Positions 33,963 to 42,938 of a stretch of DNA of 64,000 nucleotides are shown here, one piece after another. Origin of the DNA: an uncultured Winogradskyella sp. (GTDB lineage: Bacteria; Bacteroidota; Bacteroidia; Flavobacteriales; Flavobacteriaceae); assembly GCA_913055905.1 (NCBI GenBank), contig CAJXLB010000006.1, positions 62,001 to 126,000 of the forward strand. The letters are read 5' to 3'. The first letter of the stretch is position 1; each line of letters opens with the position of its first letter. Below the pieces are notes generated by a model. It did not search any database and had not been told where the DNA came from. It worked only from the letters and a program-made list of their open reading frames with translations. The translations under genes and the position numbers were made by a program.

Positions 33963-34401
33963 AGAAATTTTCACGGAAGGGAAATGGGTCGTGGGAACAA
34001 ATTTCAAGGAACAAATAGTTGATCTTGACTGGAAGCAAGCCACTCAAAAAATAGAGAACTTCAACACTATTGCCGATCTCACGTTTCATATCGATTATTA
34101 TATCGCTGGAGTGGCAAACGTCCTTAAAGGTGGCACACTGGATATAAAGGATAAGTTTAGTTTTGATTATCCGCCCATAACATCTGAAGACGATTGGGAT
34201 AATCTGGTCACTAAATTTTGTGCTGATGCAGAAGAGTTTATTGCACTTGTTGAAAAGATGCCAGACGAAAAACTACTTTCGGACTTTGTAGATAAGCAAT
34301 ATGGCACGTATGTTAGGAATATTGACGTCATGATCGAGCACACCTATTATCATCTCGGACAAATCATCCTCATCAAAAAGCGTTTAAAAACCGGAAATTA
34401 A
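33928..34401 (+). CDS. DinB/DUF1572 family protein
   Basis: This 157-residue protein has the four-helix DinB fold, with three histidines placed for a metal site: His54 in LTFHIDYY, and His138 and His142 in MIEHTYYHLGQ. Relatives act as thiol transferases or glutathione/bacillithiol-dependent enzymes. The start ATG lies within the preceding gene, and the natural N-terminus MKLNTYLANRLKEIF fits the family, so the 35-base overlap is probably real. Confidence 0.8.
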   Translation: MKLNTYLANRLKEIFTEGKWVVGTNFKEQIVDLDWKQATQKIENFNTIADLTFHIDYYIAGVANVLKGGTLDIKDKFSFDYPPITSEDDWDNLVTKFCADAEEFIALVEKMPDEKLLSDFVDKQYGTYVRNIDVMIEHTYYHLGQIILIKKRLKTGN

Positions 34402-34410
34402 TTTAATAAA

Positions 34411-34450
34411 CGGCGTACAACAATGATCAAAAGCAATGGTAACGGCAATG
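34411..34450 (+). repeat. Spacer repeat, copy 3
   Basis: CGGCGTACAACAATGATC precedes AAAAGCAATGG (34429-34439), which matches copy 2 at 10 of 11 bases, including an ACAAC run at its 5' side. Confidence 0.45.
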
Positions 34451-34460
34451 AAAAACATAA

Positions 34461-35939
34461 ATGACTAAAACGGTAGCCTCTTTAATAATTTTTCTTTGGT
34501 CATTCCAATGCCTAAACTGCCAAGATTTTGGCGACCTCCCTAAAATTGGGAAAGATAAATTATTGAATGACCTAGAGCTATTGTATCAAGGCTTGGACAA
34601 GTTTCATTCCGGTATGTATTGGTATACACCTAAAGATAGCGTTGATATGGCCTTTGACGACGTTAAAAAGAAGATAACACACGATTCAAACGTACTTGAA
34701 TTTCATAAACTGATAGCGCCTTTGGTGGCACTTTCGCGAGAAGACCATACAAACATTTACCTACCTGCATCAATTAAAGATAAGATGAATTCAGAGACAA
34801 AGTTTCTGCCTCTAACTATGGTTTTTCTTGGCCAAGAACTTTACTGCGTTAAAAACGGCTCTGATGTAAATGACCTCAATCTGCAAGGAAAGCAAATCGA
34901 ATCCATTAATGGCGAAAGGCCAACGGACATATTGGGTAAAATAGGAAATCTCTTTGCGTCTGACGGATTTATTAAAACGGTTAAATATAGTGACTTGAGA
35001 GGGTTTAACTTTGCAACCTATTACTTCTACTATTATGGACAGGTCAATCAGTTTGAAATCAAGTTTAAAGGGATTAAAGAACCCGTATTAATTAAACCCC
35101 TTCATAAAAAAACAATTAGCCAGAACCTCAAGGCTCGCTATCCGTCATCAAATAAAACCGATAGGGAGAAGCTTTTGGAATTCAAAATACTGAATGATTC
35201 AGTGGCTTATTTGGGCATCCATTCATTTTCCAACGACGACATAAGACAATATTCAGACGAAAAGAAATTGAGCGTATTTCTAAAGAACAGTTTTAAATCA
35301 ATAGCAAAAAACAACATTAAAACCCTTATTGTAGATGTGAGCAAAAATACTGGTGGTTCTGAGGGAAATGAAGGATTGCTCTACTCTTACTTTGGAGAAA
35401 ACTACCAGAAATACAAAAAGGTACGTGTAAAGACGCAAAAAGCAGTGCTGGATAATGGCACTGACAAACCTATCACTTTGAAAGCCTTTGGTTTTATTGA
35501 AAGACTCTTTACCCAAAAGAAAATGGAAGATGGCACATTAGAAAGAAGGACTTCCTTAGGTAAAGGACTCATGGCCTACAAAAATGAGCCAGAATATAAA
35601 TTTAGTGGCAAAACATACGTGCTCATAAGTCCAATAACGTATTCTGGAGGTAGTGAATTTAGCAATATGATGTATTCTCAAGGTTTGGCAACTTTTGTTG
35701 GCCAAGAAACAGGAGGTGGTTATTATGGAAACACGAGTGGTTACAGTAAAGAATTAGTACTACCCAACTCAAAGATTAAGATTTATATTCCAGCATTGCA
35801 GTTTGTTATGAATGTGAAGCCCAAATTACCTTTCGGTAGAGGTGTCATCCCTCATCATAAAGTCATACCAACTTTTGAAGCGTATATTAATGGAGAAAAT
35901 GCATCCCTAAATTACATTTTAGACCATTTGGAAGATTAA
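34461..35939 (+). CDS. S41 family peptidase
   Basis: This 492-residue exported protein has a signal sequence, possibly a lipobox (CLNC, Cys20), a helical N-terminal part, a PDZ-like middle (QIESINGERPTDIL) and the C-terminal processing peptidase core: VDVSKNTGG at 291-299 and the nucleophile Ser395 in TYSGGSEF. It resembles flavobacterial tricorn/tsp-like proteases. It belongs to the accessory block and has no obvious partner. Confidence 0.85.
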   Translation: MTKTVASLIIFLWSFQCLNCQDFGDLPKIGKDKLLNDLELLYQGLDKFHSGMYWYTPKDSVDMAFDDVKKKITHDSNVLEFHKLIAPLVALSREDHTNIYLPASIKDKMNSETKFLPLTMVFLGQELYCVKNGSDVNDLNLQGKQIESINGERPTDILGKIGNLFASDGFIKTVKYSDLRGFNFATYYFYYYGQVNQFEIKFKGIKEPVLIKPLHKKTISQNLKARYPSSNKTDREKLLEFKILNDSVAYLGIHSFSNDDIRQYSDEKKLSVFLKNSFKSIAKNNIKTLIVDVSKNTGGSEGNEGLLYSYFGENYQKYKKVRVKTQKAVLDNGTDKPITLKAFGFIERLFTQKKMEDGTLERRTSLGKGLMAYKNEPEYKFSGKTYVLISPITYSGGSEFSNMMYSQGLATFVGQETGGGYYGNTSGYSKELVLPNSKIKIYIPALQFVMNVKPKLPFGRGVIPHHKVIPTFEAYINGENASLNYILDHLED

Positions 35940-35955
35940 ATAGCAAACCACAACA

Positions 35956-36723
35956 ATGGCTAAAAAAATGACAGAACTAGAACTCATAATTGACTTGCAC
36001 AAAAATTCAGAAAGACAAGGGCCTGGAAGCGAAAAAGACACCTTAAGGGCTCTGGATCTATTGCAATTACATACAGATCAAAATTTGAAAGTAGCAGATC
36101 TTGGTTGCGGTTCTGGTGGGCAGACCCTAACACTCGCCCAATACTTAAACGGACAAATAACAGCCGTAGATTTGTTCCCACAATTTCTAGATGAGCTCAA
36201 GGAAAAATCTCAAAAATTGGGACTGTCAGACAAAATAATCACACTTGAGAAGTCTATAGATGATTTACCTTTTAAGAAGGAGGAATTTGACCTCATTTGG
36301 TCAGAAGGCGCCATATATAATATTGGATTTGAAAACGGACTGAAAAAATGGAAGGACTATTTAAAAGTCGGCGGCTATTTGGCGGTGAGTGAAATCACTT
36401 GGATTACACCATCGCGACCAGAAGAAATTGAAGAGTTTTGGAATGCGGAATATCCAGAGATTGATACAGCGTCCAACAAAATCAAACAAATAGAAGATAA
36501 TGGCTTTGTGCTTGCAGGCCATTTTTATTTAAGCGAAAACAGCTGGCTAGAGACTTATTACAGACCACTTCAAGCGAGATTTGAAGCATTTCTGCAGCGT
36601 CACAACAATTCAGAATTAGCTCGAAAAGTCGTTGCCGAAAATCAAGCTGAAATAGACCTGTATCAAAAATTCAAGGCTTACTACAGTTATGGATTTTATA
36701 TGGCGAAAAAAGTAAATAGCTAA
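35956..36723 (+). CDS. Class I SAM-dependent methyltransferase
   Basis: This 255-residue protein carries the SAM-binding motif VADLGCGSGGQT (near residues 47-58), the acidic motif II AVDLFPQFLDEL and the post-I block DLIWSEGAIYNIGFE. Substrate unknown; the last part (KAYYSYGFYMAKK) is a typical end. It lies 16 bases after the S41 peptidase gene. Confidence 0.85.
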   Translation: MAKKMTELELIIDLHKNSERQGPGSEKDTLRALDLLQLHTDQNLKVADLGCGSGGQTLTLAQYLNGQITAVDLFPQFLDELKEKSQKLGLSDKIITLEKSIDDLPFKKEEFDLIWSEGAIYNIGFENGLKKWKDYLKVGGYLAVSEITWITPSRPEEIEEFWNAEYPEIDTASNKIKQIEDNGFVLAGHFYLSENSWLETYYRPLQARFEAFLQRHNNSELARKVVAENQAEIDLYQKFKAYYSYGFYMAKKVNS

Positions 36724-36774
36724 ATCAAACTTGTTTCGCTTTCGGATTATTATTTCAATTTATCGTCCTAAAAT

Positions 36775-37068
36775 TTAAAGATTAGACAGAAAATCTGGAC
36801 AATACAACGGTAGTACCAAGAATATAAATACTAAAAATAAGACTGCCCAAAGTGCCCACATAAATATAGGGAAGCTAATGAGCGCAGCCTTAGACCTTGG
36901 AATCATTGAATGTGCAATTAAACCATGGATTCCAAAACTTAACACTAAAAAATCTAAGCTAGAAATAACGATAAGCGTTAAATTGCTTAGTGATCCTTTC
37001 ATAAAAAAAAGCAAGACGCCAATTGCAATGGCTATAACGATGACAATTCTAAATATTCTTCTAGACAT
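36775..37068 (-). CDS. Small membrane protein
   Basis: This 97-residue protein has three membrane helices (about 5-22, 29-50 and 65-88) and a short basic N-terminus (MSRRIFRIV). I recognise no family. It is 20 bases downstream of the universal stress protein gene on the same strand and is probably cotranscribed with it. Confidence 0.6.
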   Translation of the reverse strand: MSRRIFRIVIVIAIAIGVLLFFMKGSLSNLTLIVISSLDFLVLSFGIHGLIAHSMIPRSKAALISFPIFMWALWAVLFLVFIFLVLPLYCPDFLSNL

Positions 37069-37088
37069 GATACTGGGTTTTAAGGGTG

Positions 37089-37958
37089 TTAAAGTTTAAA
37101 AATACCGTAGTTCTTAGCATTGAAACTAATAAGAGGAACCTTGCCATAAGATTCCATACGAGTTACCAAATCATAATGAAAGACTTGGGATGAAATACTC
37201 CTAGGTTCACGTTTTAACATGGCTACCAAATCTGCGTTGGTCTGTCCTAAATAAATGCGCAGCGCATTGAACGTATCATCTGAATAAATAATATCAAGGT
37301 CCATATCCTCGTACTCAATATACTTGGATACCGCATTTTGGATTTCAGCCTCGTAACGCTTACCAATGAGCTTTTCTGGAGGTGCAATATGCACTAGTTT
37401 TAACTTTGCTTTATATGGCCTGGCAATCTCCAAGAGTTTGTTAATGGCGCCATAGTCTTCATCTTCAAAATCAGTTGCATAGACTATCGTAGCGATTTGC
37501 CTACGACTCGCGTCGCTAGGAATTGACAATACAGGGCATGGTGATTTTTCCAGAAGATGCTTTGCTGTGTTTCCCATTATAATCTCTTTAACGGCACTGC
37601 CACCTTTCATTCCGGTTACAATTAGGGAGGCATCTACTGCTTTAGCTTTTTCAACGATACCATTAACAATGGATTTGTGCTCTATTGCTTCAAAATCAAA
37701 ATCCAGCTGGTCTAAATCATCTTGTAGAACCTTAGTGCAAAACGCTTTAAGCTTGGCATTATGTTTTTTATAGGCATCACCTTCAATATCTGGAAATGGG
37801 TCTTCCGCCTCAAAACCTAAATGGTTTAGAAGGGTGGGATAATCAAAAATGTGAATGGCAACCAATTTGGCACCTGTTTTTAGACTTAGAGACGAGGCAT
37901 AACGTAGTGCGGCGATCGAGTTATCTGAATAATCCGTGGCATATACTATAGTTCTCAT
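37089..37958 (-). CDS. Universal stress protein with two USP domains
   Basis: This 289-residue tandem protein has one USP domain at 1-145 (TIVYATDYSDNSIAALRYA) and a second at about 153-285 (TIVYATDFEDEDYGAINKL). The first carries the glycine-rich ATP-binding end GMKGGSAVKEIIMGNTAKHLLE; the second half lacks it, so ATP binding may be limited to one domain. A palindrome that may be an operator lies upstream at 38041-38060. Confidence 0.9.
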   Translation of the reverse strand: MRTIVYATDYSDNSIAALRYASSLSLKTGAKLVAIHIFDYPTLLNHLGFEAEDPFPDIEGDAYKKHNAKLKAFCTKVLQDDLDQLDFDFEAIEHKSIVNGIVEKAKAVDASLIVTGMKGGSAVKEIIMGNTAKHLLEKSPCPVLSIPSDASRRQIATIVYATDFEDEDYGAINKLLEIARPYKAKLKLVHIAPPEKLIGKRYEAEIQNAVSKYIEYEDMDLDIIYSDDTFNALRIYLGQTNADLVAMLKREPRSISSQVFHYDLVTRMESYGKVPLISFNAKNYGIFKL

Positions 37959-38040
37959 TTTTTAAGCAATTTGAATTGTTATGCATCTAAACTAAAGAGT
38001 AAAAAAGTCTCTTGAAATGATTTTACTCAGCTTAAGAACT

Positions 38041-38060
38041 TAAATGATATTAGTCATTTA
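38041..38060. promoter_or_regulatory. Palindrome between usp and SDR genes, candidate operator
   Basis: TAAATGA-tattag-TCATTTA is a perfect 7-base inverted repeat with a 6-base spacer, the format of Crp/FNR-family sites. It lies 83 bases upstream of usp and 135 bases upstream of the SDR gene. Confidence 0.45.
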
Positions 38061-38194
38061 CCTCCCAATAGCACTTGGACCTTAAAGAGAATAATAAGAA
38101 CGTATTTTAGGTTTACAACAGACTGGTGCATTGGTCTAGAAATGACTATCTTTCTGCATAAATAAGTAGATATTAAAACATAAAGGAATACAGT

Positions 38195-39076
38195 ATGCAA
38201 TACACTCAAAAAATGCTTCGTGATGATGCCCTAAAAGGGAAAACCATTGTGGTTACAGGAGGTGGTAGTGGCTTAGGTAAAGCCATGACCAAGTACTTTT
38301 TGGAATTAGGCGCTAACGTAGCAATTACCTCAAGAAACTTAGAAAAACTAGAGAATACGGCAAAAGAACTTGAAGACGCTACTGGTGGTAAATGTTTGCC
38401 GTTGCAGTGCGATGTCCGAGAGTTTCATCAGGTAGAAGCCATGAAAGATGCTACCATTGCCCATTTTGGCAAAGTTGACGTATTGCTCAACAATGCAGCA
38501 GGTAATTTTATTTCACCAACAGAACGGTTATCGCCTCGAGCTTTTGATGTGATTATTGACATTGTTCTTAAAGGCACCAAAAATTGTATTCTTGCCTTTG
38601 GAAAACACTGGATAGATGCCAAACAGACCAATACCACAGTTTTAAATATCGTAACAACGTATTCTTGGACAGGCTCAGGTTATGTGGTACCAAGTGCTGC
38701 TGCCAAAGCAGGTGTTTTAGCCATGACCAGAAGTTTGGCCGTGGAATGGGCCAAGTACGGTATGCGCTTCAATGCCATTGCGCCTGGACCATTCCCTACT
38801 AAAGGGGCTTGGGGCCGACTTATGCCAGGTAACCTTCAGGAAAAATTTGATATGGCCAAAAAAGTACCGTTGCAACGTGTGGGCGAGCACCAAGAGCTGG
38901 CCAATCTTGCGGCTTATTTGGTTTCAGACTTTTCAGCCTATATCAATGGTGAAGTTGTTACCATTGATGGTGGCGAATGGTTAATGGGCGCTGGCGAATT
39001 TAATATGCTGTCCGAAATTCCAGAAGAGTTATGGGACCAATTGGAACAAATGATTAGAGCTAAGAAGAACAAATGA
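38195..39076 (+). CDS. SDR oxidoreductase, 2,4-dienoyl-CoA reductase type
   Basis: This 293-residue NADP(H)-dependent enzyme has the cofactor motif TGGGSGLG (21-28) and the NNAAGN block (99-104). The common YxxxK is absent; instead Tyr156 and Lys171 (VPSAAAKAG) stand 15 residues apart, the same spacing as in human DECR1. It would reduce a 2,4-dienoyl-CoA in unsaturated fatty acid oxidation. It is a lone gene, with a possible shared operator with usp. Confidence 0.88.
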   Translation: MQYTQKMLRDDALKGKTIVVTGGGSGLGKAMTKYFLELGANVAITSRNLEKLENTAKELEDATGGKCLPLQCDVREFHQVEAMKDATIAHFGKVDVLLNNAAGNFISPTERLSPRAFDVIIDIVLKGTKNCILAFGKHWIDAKQTNTTVLNIVTTYSWTGSGYVVPSAAAKAGVLAMTRSLAVEWAKYGMRFNAIAPGPFPTKGAWGRLMPGNLQEKFDMAKKVPLQRVGEHQELANLAAYLVSDFSAYINGEVVTIDGGEWLMGAGEFNMLSEIPEELWDQLEQMIRAKKNK

Positions 39077-39190
39077 CCTAAACAGCAAATATTGACGCTA
39101 AAAAATAGTTAAACTTCTCGCTTAAAGTGATCTAACCAAAATTTCTAGTTACATTTAGAGGAATTTTCTTATAAACTAAAACCATCAAAC

Positions 39191-42043
39191 ATGACAAAAT
39201 CGTGGCCAAGCGCTTTATACGCGCTTCTCGTATGTTGTTTTTTTGGAACACTCTCCATTACAGCACAAACACCCGAAACACCATCAAGCGGCTCTATACC
39301 CTCTGAGCAATTACCCATAACGCCTGATGTAAAAATTGGACAATTAGAAAACGGACTTACGTACTACATCCAAAATAATGGTAAGCCCGAAGATAAAGTT
39401 GAGCTCCGTTTAGCTATTAAAGCAGGTTCCATACTTGAAGATGACGATCAAGTAGGCTTAGCACACTTTATGGAACACATGAACTTTAATGGAACTGCTA
39501 ACTTTAAAAAGAATGAACTGGTAGATTACCTTCAGGGCATTGGTATTGAATTTGGTGCCGATTTAAACGCCTACACCAGTTTTGACGAAACCGTCTACAT
39601 TCTTCCAATTCCAAGTGACGATCCAGAAAAATTAGACAAGGGCTTTCAAATACTTAACGATTGGGCAGGAAATGCCTTGCTCACAGCAGAAGATATCGAT
39701 GATGAGCGCGGTGTTGTTATCGAAGAATACCGTACTCGTTTAGGCGCTGCAACACGTATGCAAAATAAATATTTGGATAAAATTGCCTATAAATCGCGTT
39801 ATGCAGAACGACTACCTATAGGAACCAAAGAGAATTTAGAAACCTTTGATTATGAAAGCCTAAGGCGTTTTCAAGACGATTGGTACCGTCCCAATCTAAT
39901 GGCTGTCATTGCTGTTGGCGATTTAGACGTTGATACTCTTGAGCAAAAAATAAAGGAAAATTTCAGCAGCCTTAAAAATCCCGATAATCCCAAACCACGC
40001 ACCGAATATGGCTCAGAAAACCATAAGGAAACCTTTGTAGCGATTGAATGGGATGAAGAAGCGACTGGTAGTCAAGTGCAAATCATCTACAAAGATGAAG
40101 GTGACAGAAAAGTGACTAAAACCATAGGTGATTACAGAGATGATCTAGTTGAAAACCTATTTTCCCAAATGATAAATAATCGTCTCAACGAATATACCAA
40201 CACACCTAATCCACCCTTCATTTTTGGTTACTCCTACCATGGTGGTATCATAGGTAACAAAGAAGCCTACCAATCATTTGCTCAAACCAAGGAAACAGGA
40301 CAATTGGAGGCGCTGAAAGTATTATTGGAAGAGAACGAACGCGTAAAGCGTTACGGTTTCAAAGCTACAGAATTGGAGCGCGCCAAAAAGGACTATTTAG
40401 CACGATTGGAACGCCAATACAAGGATAAAGATAAGCGCGAGTCTAATAGAATCGTAGGACCTTACATTCAACATTTCTTAAGGGAAAATCCCATACCAGG
40501 TATTGAGTGGTCTTACAACTACGCTCAGAAGGAATTACCAAATATCAGTTTAGACGAAGTTAATGGACTGATCTCTGAATTTTTACATGAAGACAATCGT
40601 GTGGTAATACTCACGGGTCCAAAAAAAGAAGGCTTAACCAAGGTAAAGGAAGAAGAAGTCATCGCACTGTTAGACGAGGTTGAAACGGCAGATATCAAAG
40701 ATTATGAGGATGAGGCTGTACGTTCCGAAATGATGGAAGTTAAACCCGAAAAAGGGAGCATTGTTTCAGAAGAAACCCTATTTGAAGGTCAAATAAATGA
40801 AATCAAGCGTTTTACATTAAGTAATGGCGCAAAGGTAACTTATAAAGTTACAGACTTTAAAAACGACCAAATCCTTTTTGAAGCCTTTAGTTATGGCGGT
40901 ACATCGCTATACCCGAACGAAGAATTAGCTGAAACTTTTGTGGCCAACGGTGGCCTCTTTGAAGCTGGCATCGATGGGCTAAGCAAAAACGACATGACCA
41001 AAATGATGTCTGGTAAGATTGCCAGTGTAAGACCATATATTGGAAGCAATGATGAAGGTATGCGTGGTAATACCACTCCCAAGGATTTAGAAACCTTGTT
41101 TCAAATGATTCACCTCTACTTTACGAAGCTAGATAAGGATGAAGAGGCCTTCACCTCTTACGCTAGTAAGCAAAAAGCATTCTTAGGAAACATTCTTTCC
41201 AATCCAGTAAATTCCTTTTCCATTGCGCTAGGCGGCTTTTTAAATGAAGGTAACCCACGTTATTTTGGACTACCAAAACCAGAAGATTTTGATAATGCAA
41301 ATTACGATTTGGCCTATGAGAAGTACCAAGAGCGTTTTGCTAATGCTGGTGATTTCAATTTCTATTTCGTTGGAAATATTGATGAAGCACAATTAAGGGA
41401 CTTCGCTGAAACTTACATCGCTTCGTTACCAGGGAATGGTAAAAAGGAAGTATACCAAACGTATGAGTTTAGGCCTAAAACCGGTGCACATGAGTTTATC
41501 TACAAAAAAGGTTCCGAACCTAAAAGCCAAGTCAACCTAATCTTCAATGGTGAAGCAGAATACAATGAAGAGGAGGCTAGAGCCTTAAGGGCACTGGGTG
41601 AAATTTTAAGCATTAAACTTATTGAAAAATTACGTGAAGAAGAAGGTGGTGTTTACGGTGCCGGATCAAGAGGTTCAATGAGCAAGATTCCTTATGGAAG
41701 GTTTAATTTTAGCATTTCGTTCCCTTGTGCACCAGAGAATGCTGAAAAACTGGCTGATGCTTCTATTGCTGAACTCCAAAAAATTATTGACAACGGTCCA
41801 ACAGAGACCGATTTGGACAAAGTAAAAAAGGCACAACTCCTTTCTAGAAAAGAACAATTGGAACAAAATAGATTTTGGATGTCAGCCATTCGTGGGGCAG
41901 ACTACAACAAGTCTGACCTCAACAACGTGGTAACTTACGAGCAGAACATAAATGCCATTACCACAGATGATATTAAGGCTGTAGCCAATAAATATTTAAA
42001 CGACGGTTACATCAGGGCAATTTTGCTTCCAGAAGAAGAATAG
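39191..42043 (+). CDS. M16 family metallopeptidase (insulinase/pitrilysin)
   Basis: This 950-residue exported protein has a signal peptide and two M16 halves. The zinc site is the inverted HxxEH, His92-Phe-Met-Glu95-His96, with the third ligand region DERGVVIEEY about 80 residues later. The C-terminal half lacks this site, as usual, but holds the Arg/Tyr-type substrate region (LREEEGGVYGAGSRG). It degrades peptides in the periplasm. A strong terminator follows. Confidence 0.93.
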   Translation: MTKSWPSALYALLVCCFFGTLSITAQTPETPSSGSIPSEQLPITPDVKIGQLENGLTYYIQNNGKPEDKVELRLAIKAGSILEDDDQVGLAHFMEHMNFNGTANFKKNELVDYLQGIGIEFGADLNAYTSFDETVYILPIPSDDPEKLDKGFQILNDWAGNALLTAEDIDDERGVVIEEYRTRLGAATRMQNKYLDKIAYKSRYAERLPIGTKENLETFDYESLRRFQDDWYRPNLMAVIAVGDLDVDTLEQKIKENFSSLKNPDNPKPRTEYGSENHKETFVAIEWDEEATGSQVQIIYKDEGDRKVTKTIGDYRDDLVENLFSQMINNRLNEYTNTPNPPFIFGYSYHGGIIGNKEAYQSFAQTKETGQLEALKVLLEENERVKRYGFKATELERAKKDYLARLERQYKDKDKRESNRIVGPYIQHFLRENPIPGIEWSYNYAQKELPNISLDEVNGLISEFLHEDNRVVILTGPKKEGLTKVKEEEVIALLDEVETADIKDYEDEAVRSEMMEVKPEKGSIVSEETLFEGQINEIKRFTLSNGAKVTYKVTDFKNDQILFEAFSYGGTSLYPNEELAETFVANGGLFEAGIDGLSKNDMTKMMSGKIASVRPYIGSNDEGMRGNTTPKDLETLFQMIHLYFTKLDKDEEAFTSYASKQKAFLGNILSNPVNSFSIALGGFLNEGNPRYFGLPKPEDFDNANYDLAYEKYQERFANAGDFNFYFVGNIDEAQLRDFAETYIASLPGNGKKEVYQTYEFRPKTGAHEFIYKKGSEPKSQVNLIFNGEAEYNEEEARALRALGEILSIKLIEKLREEEGGVYGAGSRGSMSKIPYGRFNFSISFPCAPENAEKLADASIAELQKIIDNGPTETDLDKVKKAQLLSRKEQLEQNRFWMSAIRGADYNKSDLNNVVTYEQNINAITTDDIKAVANKYLNDGYIRAILLPEEE

Positions 42044-42062
42044 ATACTTATTTTTAGATTAG

Positions 42063-42089
42063 AAAAGGCGGTTAATTACCGCCTTTTTT
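42063..42089 (+). terminator. Terminator after the M16 peptidase gene
   Basis: AAAAGGCGGTaattACCGCCTTTTTT is a GC-rich hairpin followed by a T tract, 20 bases past the stop codon. Confidence 0.9.
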
Positions 42090-42170
42090 GTTTAACCAAT
42101 GTTAACAACTTACGTTTTCTAAACCCATAATAAATTGTATTTTTAGACCCTATTAAAACCAAATCTTTTA

Positions 42171-42938
42171 ATGGGTAAAATTATTGCAATTGCCAATCAA
42201 AAAGGAGGTGTTGGCAAAACAACGACCTCTGTCAATTTAGCCGCCTCTCTAGGGGCGCTTGAAAAAAAAGTCCTACTTATTGACGCAGACCCACAAGCCA
42301 ATGCAAGCTCTGGATTAGGCATAGATGTAGAAACGGTAGAAGTTGGATCCTATCAAGTGCTAGAACTTACCACTTCAGCGAAAGATGCGATTGTAGCATC
42401 AAATGCACCAAATGTAGATGTCATACCAGCCCACATCGATCTTGTGGCCATAGAAATTGAATTGGTTGATAAAGACCAAAGGGAATACATGCTAAAAAAA
42501 GCCGTTGACGAGATAAAATCAGACTATGACTATATTTTAATCGATTGCGCACCATCTTTAGGTCTATTAACCTTGAACGCGTTAACAGCTTCAGATTCGG
42601 TAATTATCCCTATCCAATGTGAGTATTTTGCGCTAGAAGGCTTAGGTAAATTGTTAAATACTATTAAAAGCGTACAGAAAATCCATAACAAAGCGTTAGA
42701 TATTGAGGGAATGCTTCTCACCATGTTTGATAGTCGCCTACGGTTATCAAACCAAGTCGTTGAAGAAGTACAAAAACACTTTAGCGATATGGTGTTTGAA
42801 ACCATTATACAGCGCAATGTGAGACTGGGCGAAGCACCGAGTTATGGCGAGAGCATTATTAATTACGATGTAAGCAGTAAAGGTGCCGCCAATTACCTTA
42901 GCTTAGCAAAGGAGCTTATAAAGAAAAATGAATTTTAA
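42171..42938 (+). CDS. parA: ParA family chromosome partitioning ATPase
   Basis: This 255-residue ATPase has the deviant Walker A KGGVGKTTT near residues 11-19, with the ATPase blocks LLIDADPQANASS and YILIDCAPSLGLLT. It moves or positions the ParB-bound origin region. The stop and the parB start overlap by one base, and the operon order continues with DUF5683, dapB and lepB, as in most Flavobacteriaceae. Confidence 0.95.
   Translation: MGKIIAIANQKGGVGKTTTSVNLAASLGALEKKVLLIDADPQANASSGLGIDVETVEVGSYQVLELTTSAKDAIVASNAPNVDVIPAHIDLVAIEIELVDKDQREYMLKKAVDEIKSDYDYILIDCAPSLGLLTLNALTASDSVIIPIQCEYFALEGLGKLLNTIKSVQKIHNKALDIEGMLLTMFDSRLRLSNQVVEEVQKHFSDMVFETIIQRNVRLGEAPSYGESIINYDVSSKGAANYLSLAKELIKKNEF

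Noticed and set aside
42090-42170. parS site near parA
   Set aside because: No sequence close to the TGTTTCACGTGAAACA consensus in the spacer.
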